From DAOVQB01 sp023128935 (GTDB lineage Bacteria > Eisenbacteria > RBG-16-71-46 > CAIMUX01 > WJJG01): 14,277 nucleotides of DNA. The number at the start of each line of letters is the position of its first letter. Within the stretch, counting starts at the first letter, position 1. Position numbers and translations under genes: made by a program. The notes beneath the pieces are model-generated. The model searched no databases. It was not told the DNA's origin and saw only the letters and a program-made list of their open reading frames with translations. The DNA is taken from assembly GCA_030628905.1 (NCBI GenBank), contig DAOVQB010000111.1, positions 1 through 14,277 of the forward strand, given 5' to 3'. This document shows, in pieces, positions 7,875 to 14,122 of this stretch.

Positions 7875-8864
7875 TCACTTGGTCCATGCAGCCTTGGCCA
7901 GCGCCCGTCCACTGGCGGTGGTTGCGGACGGGTGGGTCCAAGAACCCTTCTTTGGGACGATCGAGCGGAAAATGCACCACTGCCCGCGTGTGGCAGATAG
8001 GTGTGCCCCGAGCAGATCGGCGAGTTGCTGTGTTATTTTCCTGGCTGCCTCGGCGTACCCACAAGTACTCCTCCTGTCGCTCATAACATATTCCTCGCCA
8101 TCGCATGCACCTTCGTGCTCCCGCGACGAGGGCTGGCGATATATGCGAGCTGATCCAGCATCCGAGGGACGGAGGGGTGCATGCATATCGATGAGCTGTT
8201 CCATGAAGCCGGTGCGGCGGGAAAAGACCGGCAGGATTGGCCGTCCGCTCAGCAGGCTCAATTGCGCCGCGCCTCCGGCCAGGCGCACGGGGCGTCCACA
8301 GAGGCAGACCTCGATGCCACGGTGGAACGAGCCGCCATCAATGGGCAGGACCACCACGTCGCCGCGGTCCAGCGCGCGGAGCAGCCCGCGAGGATTCCGG
8401 CGGACGGGGGTCGATGCCACGCCGCGCGCGCGCTTGATGCGTTTGACAATCCGGGAGACCAGCGGATGAAACTGGGTACCGGTTGGAACCACGAAGCGCC
8501 GCCCGAGGAGAGGAGAGAGCGTGCCGAGCTGTTCCCAGTTCCCGGTGTGGACACAGGCCAGGATCCATCCCTTTGGGCAAGAGCGGAACTCCTCGAGGTG
8601 TTCCCTGCCATTGATCCGCCAGCGGCGCACGATCTCCTGCGGCGAGAGAGTCAACGAGTGAATGAACTCCACGAGGAAGATCCCAAAGGCGCGGAATGTC
8701 TCGCGCACGAGCTCTTCCGTTTCGCCGTCCTTCCAAGTCTGGGCCAGTCCGAGGTATTGCAGGTTTTCCCGGACGATGGCTGCCTCTGCGGGGAAGCAGA
8801 TGCGGCGGATATCCCCGACTCTGCGGCCTAGCGTTCCACAATCTAGGAAATTCCTTGATTTCAT
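7875..8864 (-). CDS. LpxL/HtrB-family lysophospholipid/lipid A acyltransferase
   Basis: 329 aa. The central part carries the family's catalytic H-x4-D/E motif as HTGNWE (106-111), followed by the usual DGGSFHRGIEV...FGRP-like segment (176-192, here LCGRP), LSGRPILPVF (205-214) and the terminal QWCIFR (295-300; family pattern QWxxFR). Such enzymes move acyl chains onto lipid A precursors or related lipids at the inner-membrane face, which fits a Gram-negative envelope. The N-terminus lacks most of the membrane helix seen in LpxL, and the only start in frame is ATG 8864, which has an in-frame TGA just upstream and a GAGG only one base away, too close for a normal ribosome site. The 5' end may therefore be shortened or slightly damaged. 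About 30 residues follow QWCIFR. It diverges from the iron regulator gene and shares its control region, so iron-dependent expression is possible. The acyl donor and exact acceptor are not predictable. Confidence 0.85.
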   Translation of the reverse strand: MKSRNFLDCGTLGRRVGDIRRICFPAEAAIVRENLQYLGLAQTWKDGETEELVRETFRAFGIFLVEFIHSLTLSPQEIVRRWRINGREHLEEFRSCPKGWILACVHTGNWEQLGTLSPLLGRRFVVPTGTQFHPLVSRIVKRIKRARGVASTPVRRNPRGLLRALDRGDVVVLPIDGGSFHRGIEVCLCGRPVRLAGGAAQLSLLSGRPILPVFSRRTGFMEQLIDMHAPLRPSDAGSARIYRQPSSREHEGACDGEEYVMSDRRSTCGYAEAARKITQQLADLLGAHLSATRGQWCIFRSIVPKKGSWTHPSATTASGRALAKAAWTK

Positions 8865-8885
8865 ACCTCAAATGACCGATGCTCC

Positions 8886-8905
8886 TTGTTAGATAAATCT
8901 AACAA
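8886..8905. promoter_or_regulatory. 9-2-9 palindrome, candidate DtxR-family operator
   Basis: TTGTTAGAT-AA-ATCTAACAA is a perfect inverted repeat filling much of the 49-bp gap between the divergent acyltransferase and regulator genes. Length, symmetry and the TTAG/CTAA half-sites resemble DtxR/IdeR/MntR boxes, and the adjacent gene encodes a DtxR-family protein. A further half-site, TCTAACA, lies at 8917-8923 inside the first codons of that gene. The right arm touches its Shine-Dalgarno (AAAGG, 8904-8908). Binding here would block the regulator-feoA-feoB operon (autoregulation) and perhaps the acyltransferase. Confidence 0.7.
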
Positions 8906-8913
8906 AGGTTGAT

Positions 8914-9810
8914 ATGTCTAACAGCAGTATCCCAAGAAGCAGTGGTCGGCGTCCAGATCGGACTTCTCACGGCCGTACCTCTTCTCGCCCGGCATCGTCG
9001 CGAGGGCGCTCTCGGTCTGATGAGAAGCTAGCTGGTGTGGCTCTCAGTGAAACGCTGGAGGACTACCTGGAGATCATCCTCCAGCTCTCCCTCCGCCATA
9101 AGAATGTCCGCGTGACGGATATAGCTCAAGCCAAGAAGGTGCGGATGCCCACGGTCACCTGGGCCCTGGGACGCTTGTCCGAGAAGGGATTGGTTCATTA
9201 TCGAGCCCGTCAGTATGTGCAGCTGACCGATCTGGGAGGGGCCATCGCGCGCAAGACGAGCAGCCGGCATCGTTTTCTAATGCACTTTCTATCGCGGATT
9301 CTGGGTGTCCCTGCAGATGCGGCTGAGCAGGATGCCTGCGGGCTCGAGCACCATCTCTCATCCCATTCGCTTGAGCGCCTGGCGGCTTTTGTCGAGTACA
9401 TCGAAACTTGCCCGCAAGTTAAGGTGGATTTCCTCTCCCGCTTCCGTGACTGCTTCGGAAAACCCGAGGGGCGGACCTTCGCCTGTGCGGGTGTGCCCTG
9501 CCTGGTCGGAGAGGGTGGAGTAGTGGCTCCCAGGCGCGGGGGATGCGAGCTAGTCTCCGTGTCCAAGCTCTCTGTGGGGGTGAAGGGGGAAGTGGCACGC
9601 GTGAAAGGCCCCGAGCGGACCCGGCGGAATCTTGTGAGGCGGGGCTTGTTGCCCGGTGCGGTTGTTGAAAAGATGGGCCCGGCACGCGGGAAGGGTCCCG
9701 TGGTGGTCTCAACACAGGGCCAGGAGCTGACCCTGACTCTCAGAGATGCGAACCTGGTGTTTGTCGAGGTCATCGGAGAGCGGGAGGAGGCTGTGGATGC
9801 ACGCGTCTAA
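8914..9810 (+). CDS. DtxR/MntR-family metal-dependent transcriptional regulator with C-terminal FeoA-like domain
   Basis: 298 aa, start ATG 8914 with AAAGG 5 nt upstream. Residues 1-42 are a Ser/Arg-rich, probably disordered tail, unusual for the family. Residues 44-107 form the winged helix, with ETLEDYLEIIL carrying D50 and E53, the positions of MntR metal ligands D8/E11. Residues 115-165 form the dimerization and metal domain: SRHRFL (H119) and DACGLEHHLS (C142, E145, H146), matching the C-x2-E-H ligands of DtxR. The ligand set therefore mixes MntR and DtxR features. Residues 166-200 are Cys-rich (C166, C180, C191, C196). Residues about 213-288 form an SH3-like FeoA domain (LSVGVKGEVARVKG, RRNLVRRGLLPGAVV, LTLTLRDANLVFVEV). 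Co-transcription with feoA and feoB points to Fe2+ as effector. Its 3' end overlaps feoA by 14 bp. A GTG at 9037 just before the HTH is a less likely start. Confidence 0.88.
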   Translation: MSNSSIPRSSGRRPDRTSHGRTSSRPASSRGRSRSDEKLAGVALSETLEDYLEIILQLSLRHKNVRVTDIAQAKKVRMPTVTWALGRLSEKGLVHYRARQYVQLTDLGGAIARKTSSRHRFLMHFLSRILGVPADAAEQDACGLEHHLSSHSLERLAAFVEYIETCPQVKVDFLSRFRDCFGKPEGRTFACAGVPCLVGEGGVVAPRRGGCELVSVSKLSVGVKGEVARVKGPERTRRNLVRRGLLPGAVVEKMGPARGKGPVVVSTQGQELTLTLRDANLVFVEVIGEREEAVDARV

Positions 9811-10354
9811 TCCGGCGCGCGAGGCAGCCGGCGCGGTGACCCTCGAGCGCGTGCCGCCACTGCATTCGGCGGTGATTCAGAGACTGAATGGCGATCCACC
9901 CTTTTGCAGCCGGCTGCGCAACATGGGATTCCTCGAGGGCGAGCGAGTGGGGGTGGTCAAGCATGCGCCGCTGGCAGACCCCATGGAATACAGGATTCGG
10001 CGAATTCATGTGAGTCTCCGCCGGGAGGAAGCGAGCAGGATCGTGGTGAGCGACATCCGTGAGGGCATCGATGATCTGGGTCCCGTGTGGGGTAGGTGTC
10101 GCCGGGGGGCCGCGGTCAGGTGTCGCCGCGGACGCAGGCGCGGGTGGAGTCTCGGCTTCTGGGGCGGTAGGGGTCGTGGGCCTGGACGGGGTCCGGGCAT
10201 CTGGGGTGGTAGGGGTCGCCTACCTGGCAAGGGCAGCGTGGAAGGTCCCGGGTCCGGCGAGGGCGGCGTCAGGGAGACAGGATCCAGCAACTGGCCGCGG
10301 GGCATCGGCAGGGGGGGCGCCAGGCGTCTCCGGCGCTGGTTCCGCAGACGCTAG
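9797..10354 (+). CDS. feoA: FeoA domain protein with long Gly/Arg-rich C-terminal tail
   Basis: 185 aa, starting at ATG 9797 inside the 3' end of the regulator gene with an excellent GGGAGGAGG 6 nt upstream. Residues 12-90 are a typical FeoA/SH3 domain: VTLERVPPLHSAVIQRLNGD, RLRNMGFLEGERVGVV, DPMEYRIRRIHVSLRREEA. FeoA proteins are normally about 75-90 aa and assist FeoB, the ferrous iron transporter. Here about 95 extra residues follow, dominated by Gly, Arg, Trp and Pro (FWGGRGRGPGRGPGIWGGRG), encoded by G-rich DNA with a 42-bp in-frame repeat. The tail may be a real basic RGG-like extension, or a product of a frame change: the +1 frame across 10059-10369 is open too and reads as an Ala/Gly/Val/Ser linker. 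The TAG stop (10352-10354) is followed after 15 nt, in the same frame, by the FeoB start. Confidence 0.85.
   Translation: MHASNPAREAAGAVTLERVPPLHSAVIQRLNGDPPFCSRLRNMGFLEGERVGVVKHAPLADPMEYRIRRIHVSLRREEASRIVVSDIREGIDDLGPVWGRCRRGAAVRCRRGRRRGWSLGFWGGRGRGPGRGPGIWGGRGRLPGKGSVEGPGSGEGGVRETGSSNWPRGIGRGGARRLRRWFRRR
10158..10218 (+). repeat. 42-bp-period direct repeat and G-quadruplex-type sequence in the feoA tail
   Basis: A 19-bp unit, TCTGGGGCGGTAGGGGTCG (10158-10176), recurs at 10200-10218 with one mismatch, 42 bp (14 codons) apart and in frame. Between and within the copies are runs of three or more G at 10161-10164, 10170-10173, 10178-10180 and 10188-10191 with loops of 5, 4 and 7 nt, which fits the standard G-quadruplex pattern on the coding (mRNA) strand. 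More G runs follow at 10195, 10203 and 10211. Confidence 0.7.
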
Positions 10355-10369
10355 CATGGATGGTATGGC

Positions 10370-12511
10370 ATGGAGACGCCTCGAAAAACCATCCGCGTTG
10401 CACTGGCTGGTAATCCCAACTCCGGCAAGACATCTGTCTTTAACATGCTCACTGGGCTTCATCAGCAGGTTGGCAACTGGCCTGGTGTGACCGTTGAGCG
10501 CAAGGCCGGCCATCTGGAGTATGCCGGCTATCAGATAGAGTTCGTCGATCTTCCGGGGACTTATTCGCTGACGTCCTACTCTATCGAGGAGCGGATTGCG
10601 CGCCAATACATCCTCGAAGAACAGCCTGATGTCATCATAGATGTCGTGGATGCGGCCAATCTGGACGGCAATCTCTTCCTGACTACGCAGCTGCTGGAAA
10701 TGGGGGTCGACGTGATCGTCGACCTCAACATGTGGGACGAGTTCGAGCGTTCAGATGCGCAGCTCGACATCAGGCGGTTCGAAGAACTCTTGGGCGCCCC
10801 AGCCGTCACAACAGTTGCACACCGCGGGCAGGGCAGGCAGGAGCTTCTTCAGGCTGTCATCAGATTGGTCGAGGACCGCAGCGAGCGCCATAGGCACATT
10901 CCAGTCACGTTTGGCACGCGTGTCGAGGATGTCCTAGTTAAGCTGAGCCGCCGGTTGGAGGAAAGCTCAAGCGGAGAACTTGGTGTGCCATCACGGTATC
11001 TGGCCGCGAAGCTGCTGGAGGGTGATGCGCACATTGTGGAGATGCTTCACAATCGCCTGCCAAAGGCCAAGGCGCTGCTTCTCGAGGTGGAGGGTCTTCG
11101 CGCTCACGTTCAGCAATCCACTAGGCTTGAAGCCTCACGCGTGATCGCTGAAGGTCGCTACGGTTTCATCGATGGGCTCTTGCGTGAGACGCTGATTTCA
11201 GCGGCCTTTGATCGCATGGAGTTCTCGCGCCAGCTGGATCGGGTTTTGACCCACCGGATTTTGGGGCTGCCAATCTTCGTGGGCTTCATGTGGCTGCTCT
11301 TCAGCGCCACCTTCACCCTAGGAGCCCACCCCACGGGATGGCTTGAGATCATGGCTACATTCTTTGGGGACTGCCTTCGTGCTCTTCTGCCGTCCGGCTT
11401 TGTTGCGGACCTGCTAGTGGAGGGGATTATCGGTGGCGTCGGAAGCGTGGCGGTGTTCCTACCGAGTATCATGATCCTCTTTCTAGGCATCTCTATTCTC
11501 GAAGATTCGGGCTATATGGCGCGGGTGGCCTTTATCATGGACCGGGTGATGCATATCTTCGGCTTGCACGGGAAATCGTTCATTCCCATGTTGATGGGGT
11601 TCGGTTGCACTGTGCCCGCCATCATGGCAACTCGGACGCTGGAGTCGCAGCGCGATCGTGTCCTGACCACGCTTCTGCTTCCCAACATGTCCTGCGCAGC
11701 GCGGTTGCCGGTATACGTGCTCTTTGCCGGTGCTTTCTTTGGCGCGCATGCGGGCAACGTGGTGATGCTCATGTACCTACTGGGTATACTGACTGCCCTG
11801 GGTTTAGGCATTATTTTCAGCCGGACCATTTTCCGGCATGAGGCAGTATCCTTTGTGATGGAACTGCCACCATACCGGTGGCCAACCGCGCGCGGGCTGT
11901 TGGGACATATGTGGGAACGCTCGTGGGTGTATATCAAGAAAATGGGTGGGTTGATCCTCATTGCCTCGGCGGTTCTCTGGATCCTAGGATCGGTTCCGCA
12001 CGATCCACGGGTCGATTTGATGGAGAAGCAGATCGCCCGCCTTGAAGCCTCTAGTGCACCTCAAGAGGAGATCGATTCGCTTATACAAGAGAAGTCGGCG
12101 GTAGCGATAGAATACACTGTAATCGGGCGCCTAGGAAAACTCGTGGTGCCAGTGATCGCGCCGCTGGGCTTCGACTGGCGGATGGGTGTGAGCCTCGTGA
12201 CTGGCTTCGTGGCCAAAGAGGTTGTGGTTTCTTCGATGGGTGTGCTCTATCACGTTGGCGATGAGGCGGGCGAGGAAAGCGAGTCGCTTCGCAAGGCGCT
12301 CCAGGATCCGCGCTTCGGGATTACACCACTGGTTGCCTTTGCCTTCATGGTCTTTGTGCTGCTTTATGTGCCCTGTATCGTGGCCGTGGTGGCCATCCGT
12401 AGGGAGATAGGTGCACGCTGGATGTGGTTTGACATCGGCTACCAGGTTTCGTTGGCCTGGGTCGCGGCTTTCGTGGTCTACCAAGGCGGGCGGTTGCTCG
12501 GACTGGAATGA
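10370..12511 (+). CDS. feoB: ferrous iron transport protein B (FeoB)
   Basis: About 713 aa, full length for the family. N-terminal G domain: G1 GNPNSGKTS (14-22), G2 region NWPGVTV (36-42), G3 DLPGTYSL (60-67), G4 NMWD (120-123; Met in place of Lys is normal for FeoB), G5 region TTVAHRGQG (147-155), then a helical GDI-like linker to about 290. The membrane part (about 297-712) has the two gate segments with conserved Cys: GFGCTVPAIMATR (near 409-421) and LLPNMSCAARLPVY (near 435-448), plus AKEVVVSSMG (near 614-623) and YVPCIVAVVAIRRE. A charged helical insert (about 548-575) before the last helices is usual. FeoB moves Fe2+ across the inner membrane with nucleotide hydrolysis. The Shine-Dalgarno is poor (TGGATGG), so translation may depend on coupling with feoA 15 nt upstream. 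It is the last gene of the operon. Confidence 0.97.
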   Translation: METPRKTIRVALAGNPNSGKTSVFNMLTGLHQQVGNWPGVTVERKAGHLEYAGYQIEFVDLPGTYSLTSYSIEERIARQYILEEQPDVIIDVVDAANLDGNLFLTTQLLEMGVDVIVDLNMWDEFERSDAQLDIRRFEELLGAPAVTTVAHRGQGRQELLQAVIRLVEDRSERHRHIPVTFGTRVEDVLVKLSRRLEESSSGELGVPSRYLAAKLLEGDAHIVEMLHNRLPKAKALLLEVEGLRAHVQQSTRLEASRVIAEGRYGFIDGLLRETLISAAFDRMEFSRQLDRVLTHRILGLPIFVGFMWLLFSATFTLGAHPTGWLEIMATFFGDCLRALLPSGFVADLLVEGIIGGVGSVAVFLPSIMILFLGISILEDSGYMARVAFIMDRVMHIFGLHGKSFIPMLMGFGCTVPAIMATRTLESQRDRVLTTLLLPNMSCAARLPVYVLFAGAFFGAHAGNVVMLMYLLGILTALGLGIIFSRTIFRHEAVSFVMELPPYRWPTARGLLGHMWERSWVYIKKMGGLILIASAVLWILGSVPHDPRVDLMEKQIARLEASSAPQEEIDSLIQEKSAVAIEYTVIGRLGKLVVPVIAPLGFDWRMGVSLVTGFVAKEVVVSSMGVLYHVGDEAGEESESLRKALQDPRFGITPLVAFAFMVFVLLYVPCIVAVVAIRREIGARWMWFDIGYQVSLAWVAAFVVYQGGRLLGLE

Positions 12512-12533
12512 GCGAGTAGCCCGCACCCCTTTT

Positions 12534-12719
12534 TCAGACCCCCCTGAAAGGCTGCCTCTGCTGGGAAGATGCATTTGGCATGTTGGCCAACGGCTCTATC
12601 ACACAGCGTGCCCCATCCAAGGCCCACCGGTCTTTGAAGACAATTTTGAAGACAATGGTGAGGTGGTTGAGCGCTGTAATCCAGTCTTTTTCAGTCGCTT
12701 CCATGCCCGAATTCGCCAT
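12534..12719 (-). pseudogene. possible C-terminal remnant of a Mutator/IS256-type transposase
   Basis: The minus strand between feoB and the cytochrome encodes EATEKDWITALNHLTIVFK followed by IVFKDRWALDG. The W-x2-ALN-x2-x-I-x-F-x-DR pattern resembles the C-terminal end of IS256/Mutator-family transposases (W-x2-ALNQFAI-x-F-x-DR). A tandem 12-bp duplication inserts a second IVFK. The frame is open well upstream, with no recognisable catalytic domain, so only a tail could remain. No terminal inverted repeats were found. The rest of the 376-bp gap (12512-12887) holds a weak TTTCAG/CTGAAA hairpin at 12532-12549 without a U-tract, and the cytochrome promoter region. Confidence 0.3.
12633..12656. 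repeat. tandem duplication of 12 bp
   Basis: TTTGAAGACAAT occurs twice back to back with no mismatch (12633-12644 and 12645-12656). It preserves the reading frame of the transposase-like remnant and looks like a replication-slippage duplication. Confidence 0.7.
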
Positions 12720-12810
12720 TTCTGAAACCTTGCGGAACGCATCCCACCCTTCGACAGGCCTATCCGGAGGCCCAAAATGTCGTAGGGCAGAGGGAGGGCG
12801 GAACTTTGAT

Positions 12811-12838
12811 TCAAATCCTGAGCCGATTGTAGTAGAAT
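12811..12838 (+). promoter_or_regulatory. candidate sigma-70-type promoter of the octaheme cytochrome gene
   Basis: TTCAAA (12811-12816) and TAGAAT (12833-12838) are separated by 16 bp and match the consensus at 4/6 and 5/6 positions. Transcription would begin near 12845 and leave a leader of about 43 nt that includes the hairpin over the ribosome site. An ATG at 12837 overlaps the -10 element and is therefore not the start. Confidence 0.35.
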
Positions 12839-12864
12839 GCTTCGCCGTGAGCCTTGCGAGAGGA

Positions 12865-12879
12865 CCTTAGATCCTAAGG
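12865..12879 (+). promoter_or_regulatory. hairpin covering part of the cytochrome Shine-Dalgarno
   Basis: CCTTAG-ATC-CTAAGG forms a perfect 6-bp stem with a 3-nt loop. Its right arm includes the first four bases of the AAGGAGGG ribosome site (12876-12883), so folding would partly hide the site. This may tune translation; it could also be chance in a short leader. Confidence 0.45.
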
Positions 12880-12887
12880 AGGGATAC

Positions 12888-13961
12888 ATGAGATCCAGGA
12901 AGAAGCTCGCGGTACTCGCGGCCTGTCTAGGGCTGATTGTGTGTGTGGTCGCCTGTGGGGTTGCAGGGGAGAATAAGGATACGTCCTTCTTCAGCAAGAG
13001 CTTGCATGCCACAGGTGAGGGCATGCGCTACTGGTACGAGGAACAGGGCGGCTTCATGAAGCTGACTGGGATTCCGTACGACAAGCTCGGCTGCAAGAAC
13101 TGCCACGTCAAGTCTTGCGACCAGTGCCACGCCGAGAAGAGTGGCGACGAGATGGTCTTCTCTGGCGCCATGAGCCACCAAAGCGACACCTGCCTGAAGT
13201 GCCACAGTCGCGCGAAGGGCACTTTCGCTATTGACAAAGCCAACCAATGTCTGGACGTGCACATGGCGGCAGGGTTCACCTGTTCGCGCTGCCACCGCGG
13301 GCACGACGTGCATGGCGATGGCAAGGCATACCAGAGCATGCGCTCGCCGGGCGCAGTGGAGGCCGATTGCCAGAACTGCCACACCCCGGAGGCTACTGAT
13401 TCCCCGGCATACGAGTCATCGCTAACCGCGCACTCGGTTCACGACGACAAACTCGATTGCTCCGCCTGCCACGTGCAGAGCACCTTTGCCTGTTATAATT
13501 GCCACTTCTCCAAATTCCTGGAAACGAAGACAAAGAAAGGCAACTTCATCAAGACCAAGGACTGGTTGCTACTGGTAAATTACGAGGGCAAGGTGACTGC
13601 AGGAACAGCCATGACGCTTGTCCATAATGACAAGACCTTCATTGGCTACGGCCCTTACTACACGCACTCGGTCGGCAAGGGCCGCAAGTGCGAGTCATGC
13701 CACGCCAATCCTGCCGTGACCAAGATCAATAGTGGTGGGAAGTTCGTCGTATCGAAGTTCGAGGACGGGAAGGTCGTGTTTAGCAAGGGCGTGGTCCCGG
13801 CTGTGCCTGAGAAGCTGGAGTGGGTCTTCTTGGACAAGAAGGGTGACGATTGGGTTCCGCTCAAGGATGCGGCCAAACCACTGATCCAATGGATCGAGTA
13901 TGGTTCACCGCTCACGACTGATCAGATCGAGAAGATGGCGGAGCCGTACGAATCCGATTAG
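12888..13961 (+). CDS. exported octaheme c-type cytochrome (possible lipoprotein)
   Basis: 357 aa from ATG 12888, preceded by AAGGAGGG 4 nt upstream. The N-terminus (MRSRKK, then a hydrophobic stretch 7-24) is an export signal; VVAC at 20-23 fits a lipobox, so the protein may be lipid-anchored at Cys23. Eight CxxCH heme-binding sites begin at residues 69, 77, 102, 132, 161, 191, 202 and 268. Extra His residues (for example in DVHM at 123-126, RGHDVHGDG at 138-146 and AHSVHDD at 181-187) can serve as distal heme ligands. The last 85 residues lack hemes and carry beta-rich sequence (KFVVSKFEDGKVVFSKG, LEWVFLDKKGDDWVPL). It would act in the periplasm or at the outer membrane in anaerobic electron transfer. 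The pattern recalls octaheme cytochromes of sulfur, nitrogen or selenium/tellurium metabolism, but the substrate, if any, cannot be assigned. No quinol oxidase or partner gene is seen in the window. Confidence 0.92.
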   Translation: MRSRKKLAVLAACLGLIVCVVACGVAGENKDTSFFSKSLHATGEGMRYWYEEQGGFMKLTGIPYDKLGCKNCHVKSCDQCHAEKSGDEMVFSGAMSHQSDTCLKCHSRAKGTFAIDKANQCLDVHMAAGFTCSRCHRGHDVHGDGKAYQSMRSPGAVEADCQNCHTPEATDSPAYESSLTAHSVHDDKLDCSACHVQSTFACYNCHFSKFLETKTKKGNFIKTKDWLLLVNYEGKVTAGTAMTLVHNDKTFIGYGPYYTHSVGKGRKCESCHANPAVTKINSGGKFVVSKFEDGKVVFSKGVVPAVPEKLEWVFLDKKGDDWVPLKDAAKPLIQWIEYGSPLTTDQIEKMAEPYESD

Positions 13962-13963
13962 CA

Positions 13964-13988
13964 GTGGAACGAATCTCAGATTCGCCAC
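13964..13988 (+). terminator. stable hairpin directly after the cytochrome gene
   Basis: GTGG-AA-CGAATC-TCA-GATTCG-CCAC folds into a 6-bp stem with a 3-nt loop, extended by 4 bp beyond a 2-nt bulge. It begins 2 nt after the stop codon. No U-tract follows, so it is not a classical intrinsic terminator; it may be a weak terminator or protect the mRNA 3' end. Confidence 0.4.
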
Positions 13989-14062
13989 AGCGCATAGGGG
14001 CAATTGGGCCGCACGTCTCACCAGCCATCTGCGGGGGTTGCGTAGCGGCCTGCCTCCTGACC

Positions 14063-14122
14063 ATCACGCACGGTCACTAGAGATCTCTCACGATCACGCA
14101 CGGTCACCAGAGATCACTCACG
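14063..14122. repeat. 30-bp tandem repeat, two copies
   Basis: The unit starting ATCACGCACGGTCAC at 14063 is repeated exactly 30 bp later at 14093, with mismatches at only two positions. A third start, ATC, follows at 14123 and diverges at once. Copy 1 contains the palindrome AGAGATCTCT (14079-14088), lost in copy 2. The array ends inside the last codons and stop of the HNH gene on the minus strand, so it probably arose by duplication of that gene's 3' flank. With only two copies and no spacers it is not a CRISPR array. Confidence 0.7.

Noticed and set aside
10059..10490. Independent Ala/Gly-rich gene overlapping the feoA tail and feoB start
   Set aside because: It has no ribosome site, is low-complexity, and runs into feoB out of frame; it is kept only as a sign of a possible frameshift in the feoA tail.
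12532..12549. Intrinsic terminator after feoB
   Set aside because: TTTCAG/CTGAAA gives only a 6-bp AT-rich stem and no U-tract follows on the plus strand; too weak to annotate.
12837..12890. Upstream ATG at 12837 as the start of the cytochrome
   Set aside because: It overlaps a candidate -10 element, has no ribosome site and would put 17 odd residues before a good signal peptide; ATG 12888 has AAGGAGGG.
13248..13262. CLDVH (residues 121-125) as a ninth, degenerate heme site in the cytochrome
   Set aside because: The second Cys is replaced by Val, and DVHM is better explained as a distal His ligand; only the eight complete CxxCH motifs are counted.
14063..14122. CRISPR-like repeats
   Set aside because: Two directly adjacent 30-bp copies with no spacers; a simple tandem duplication.
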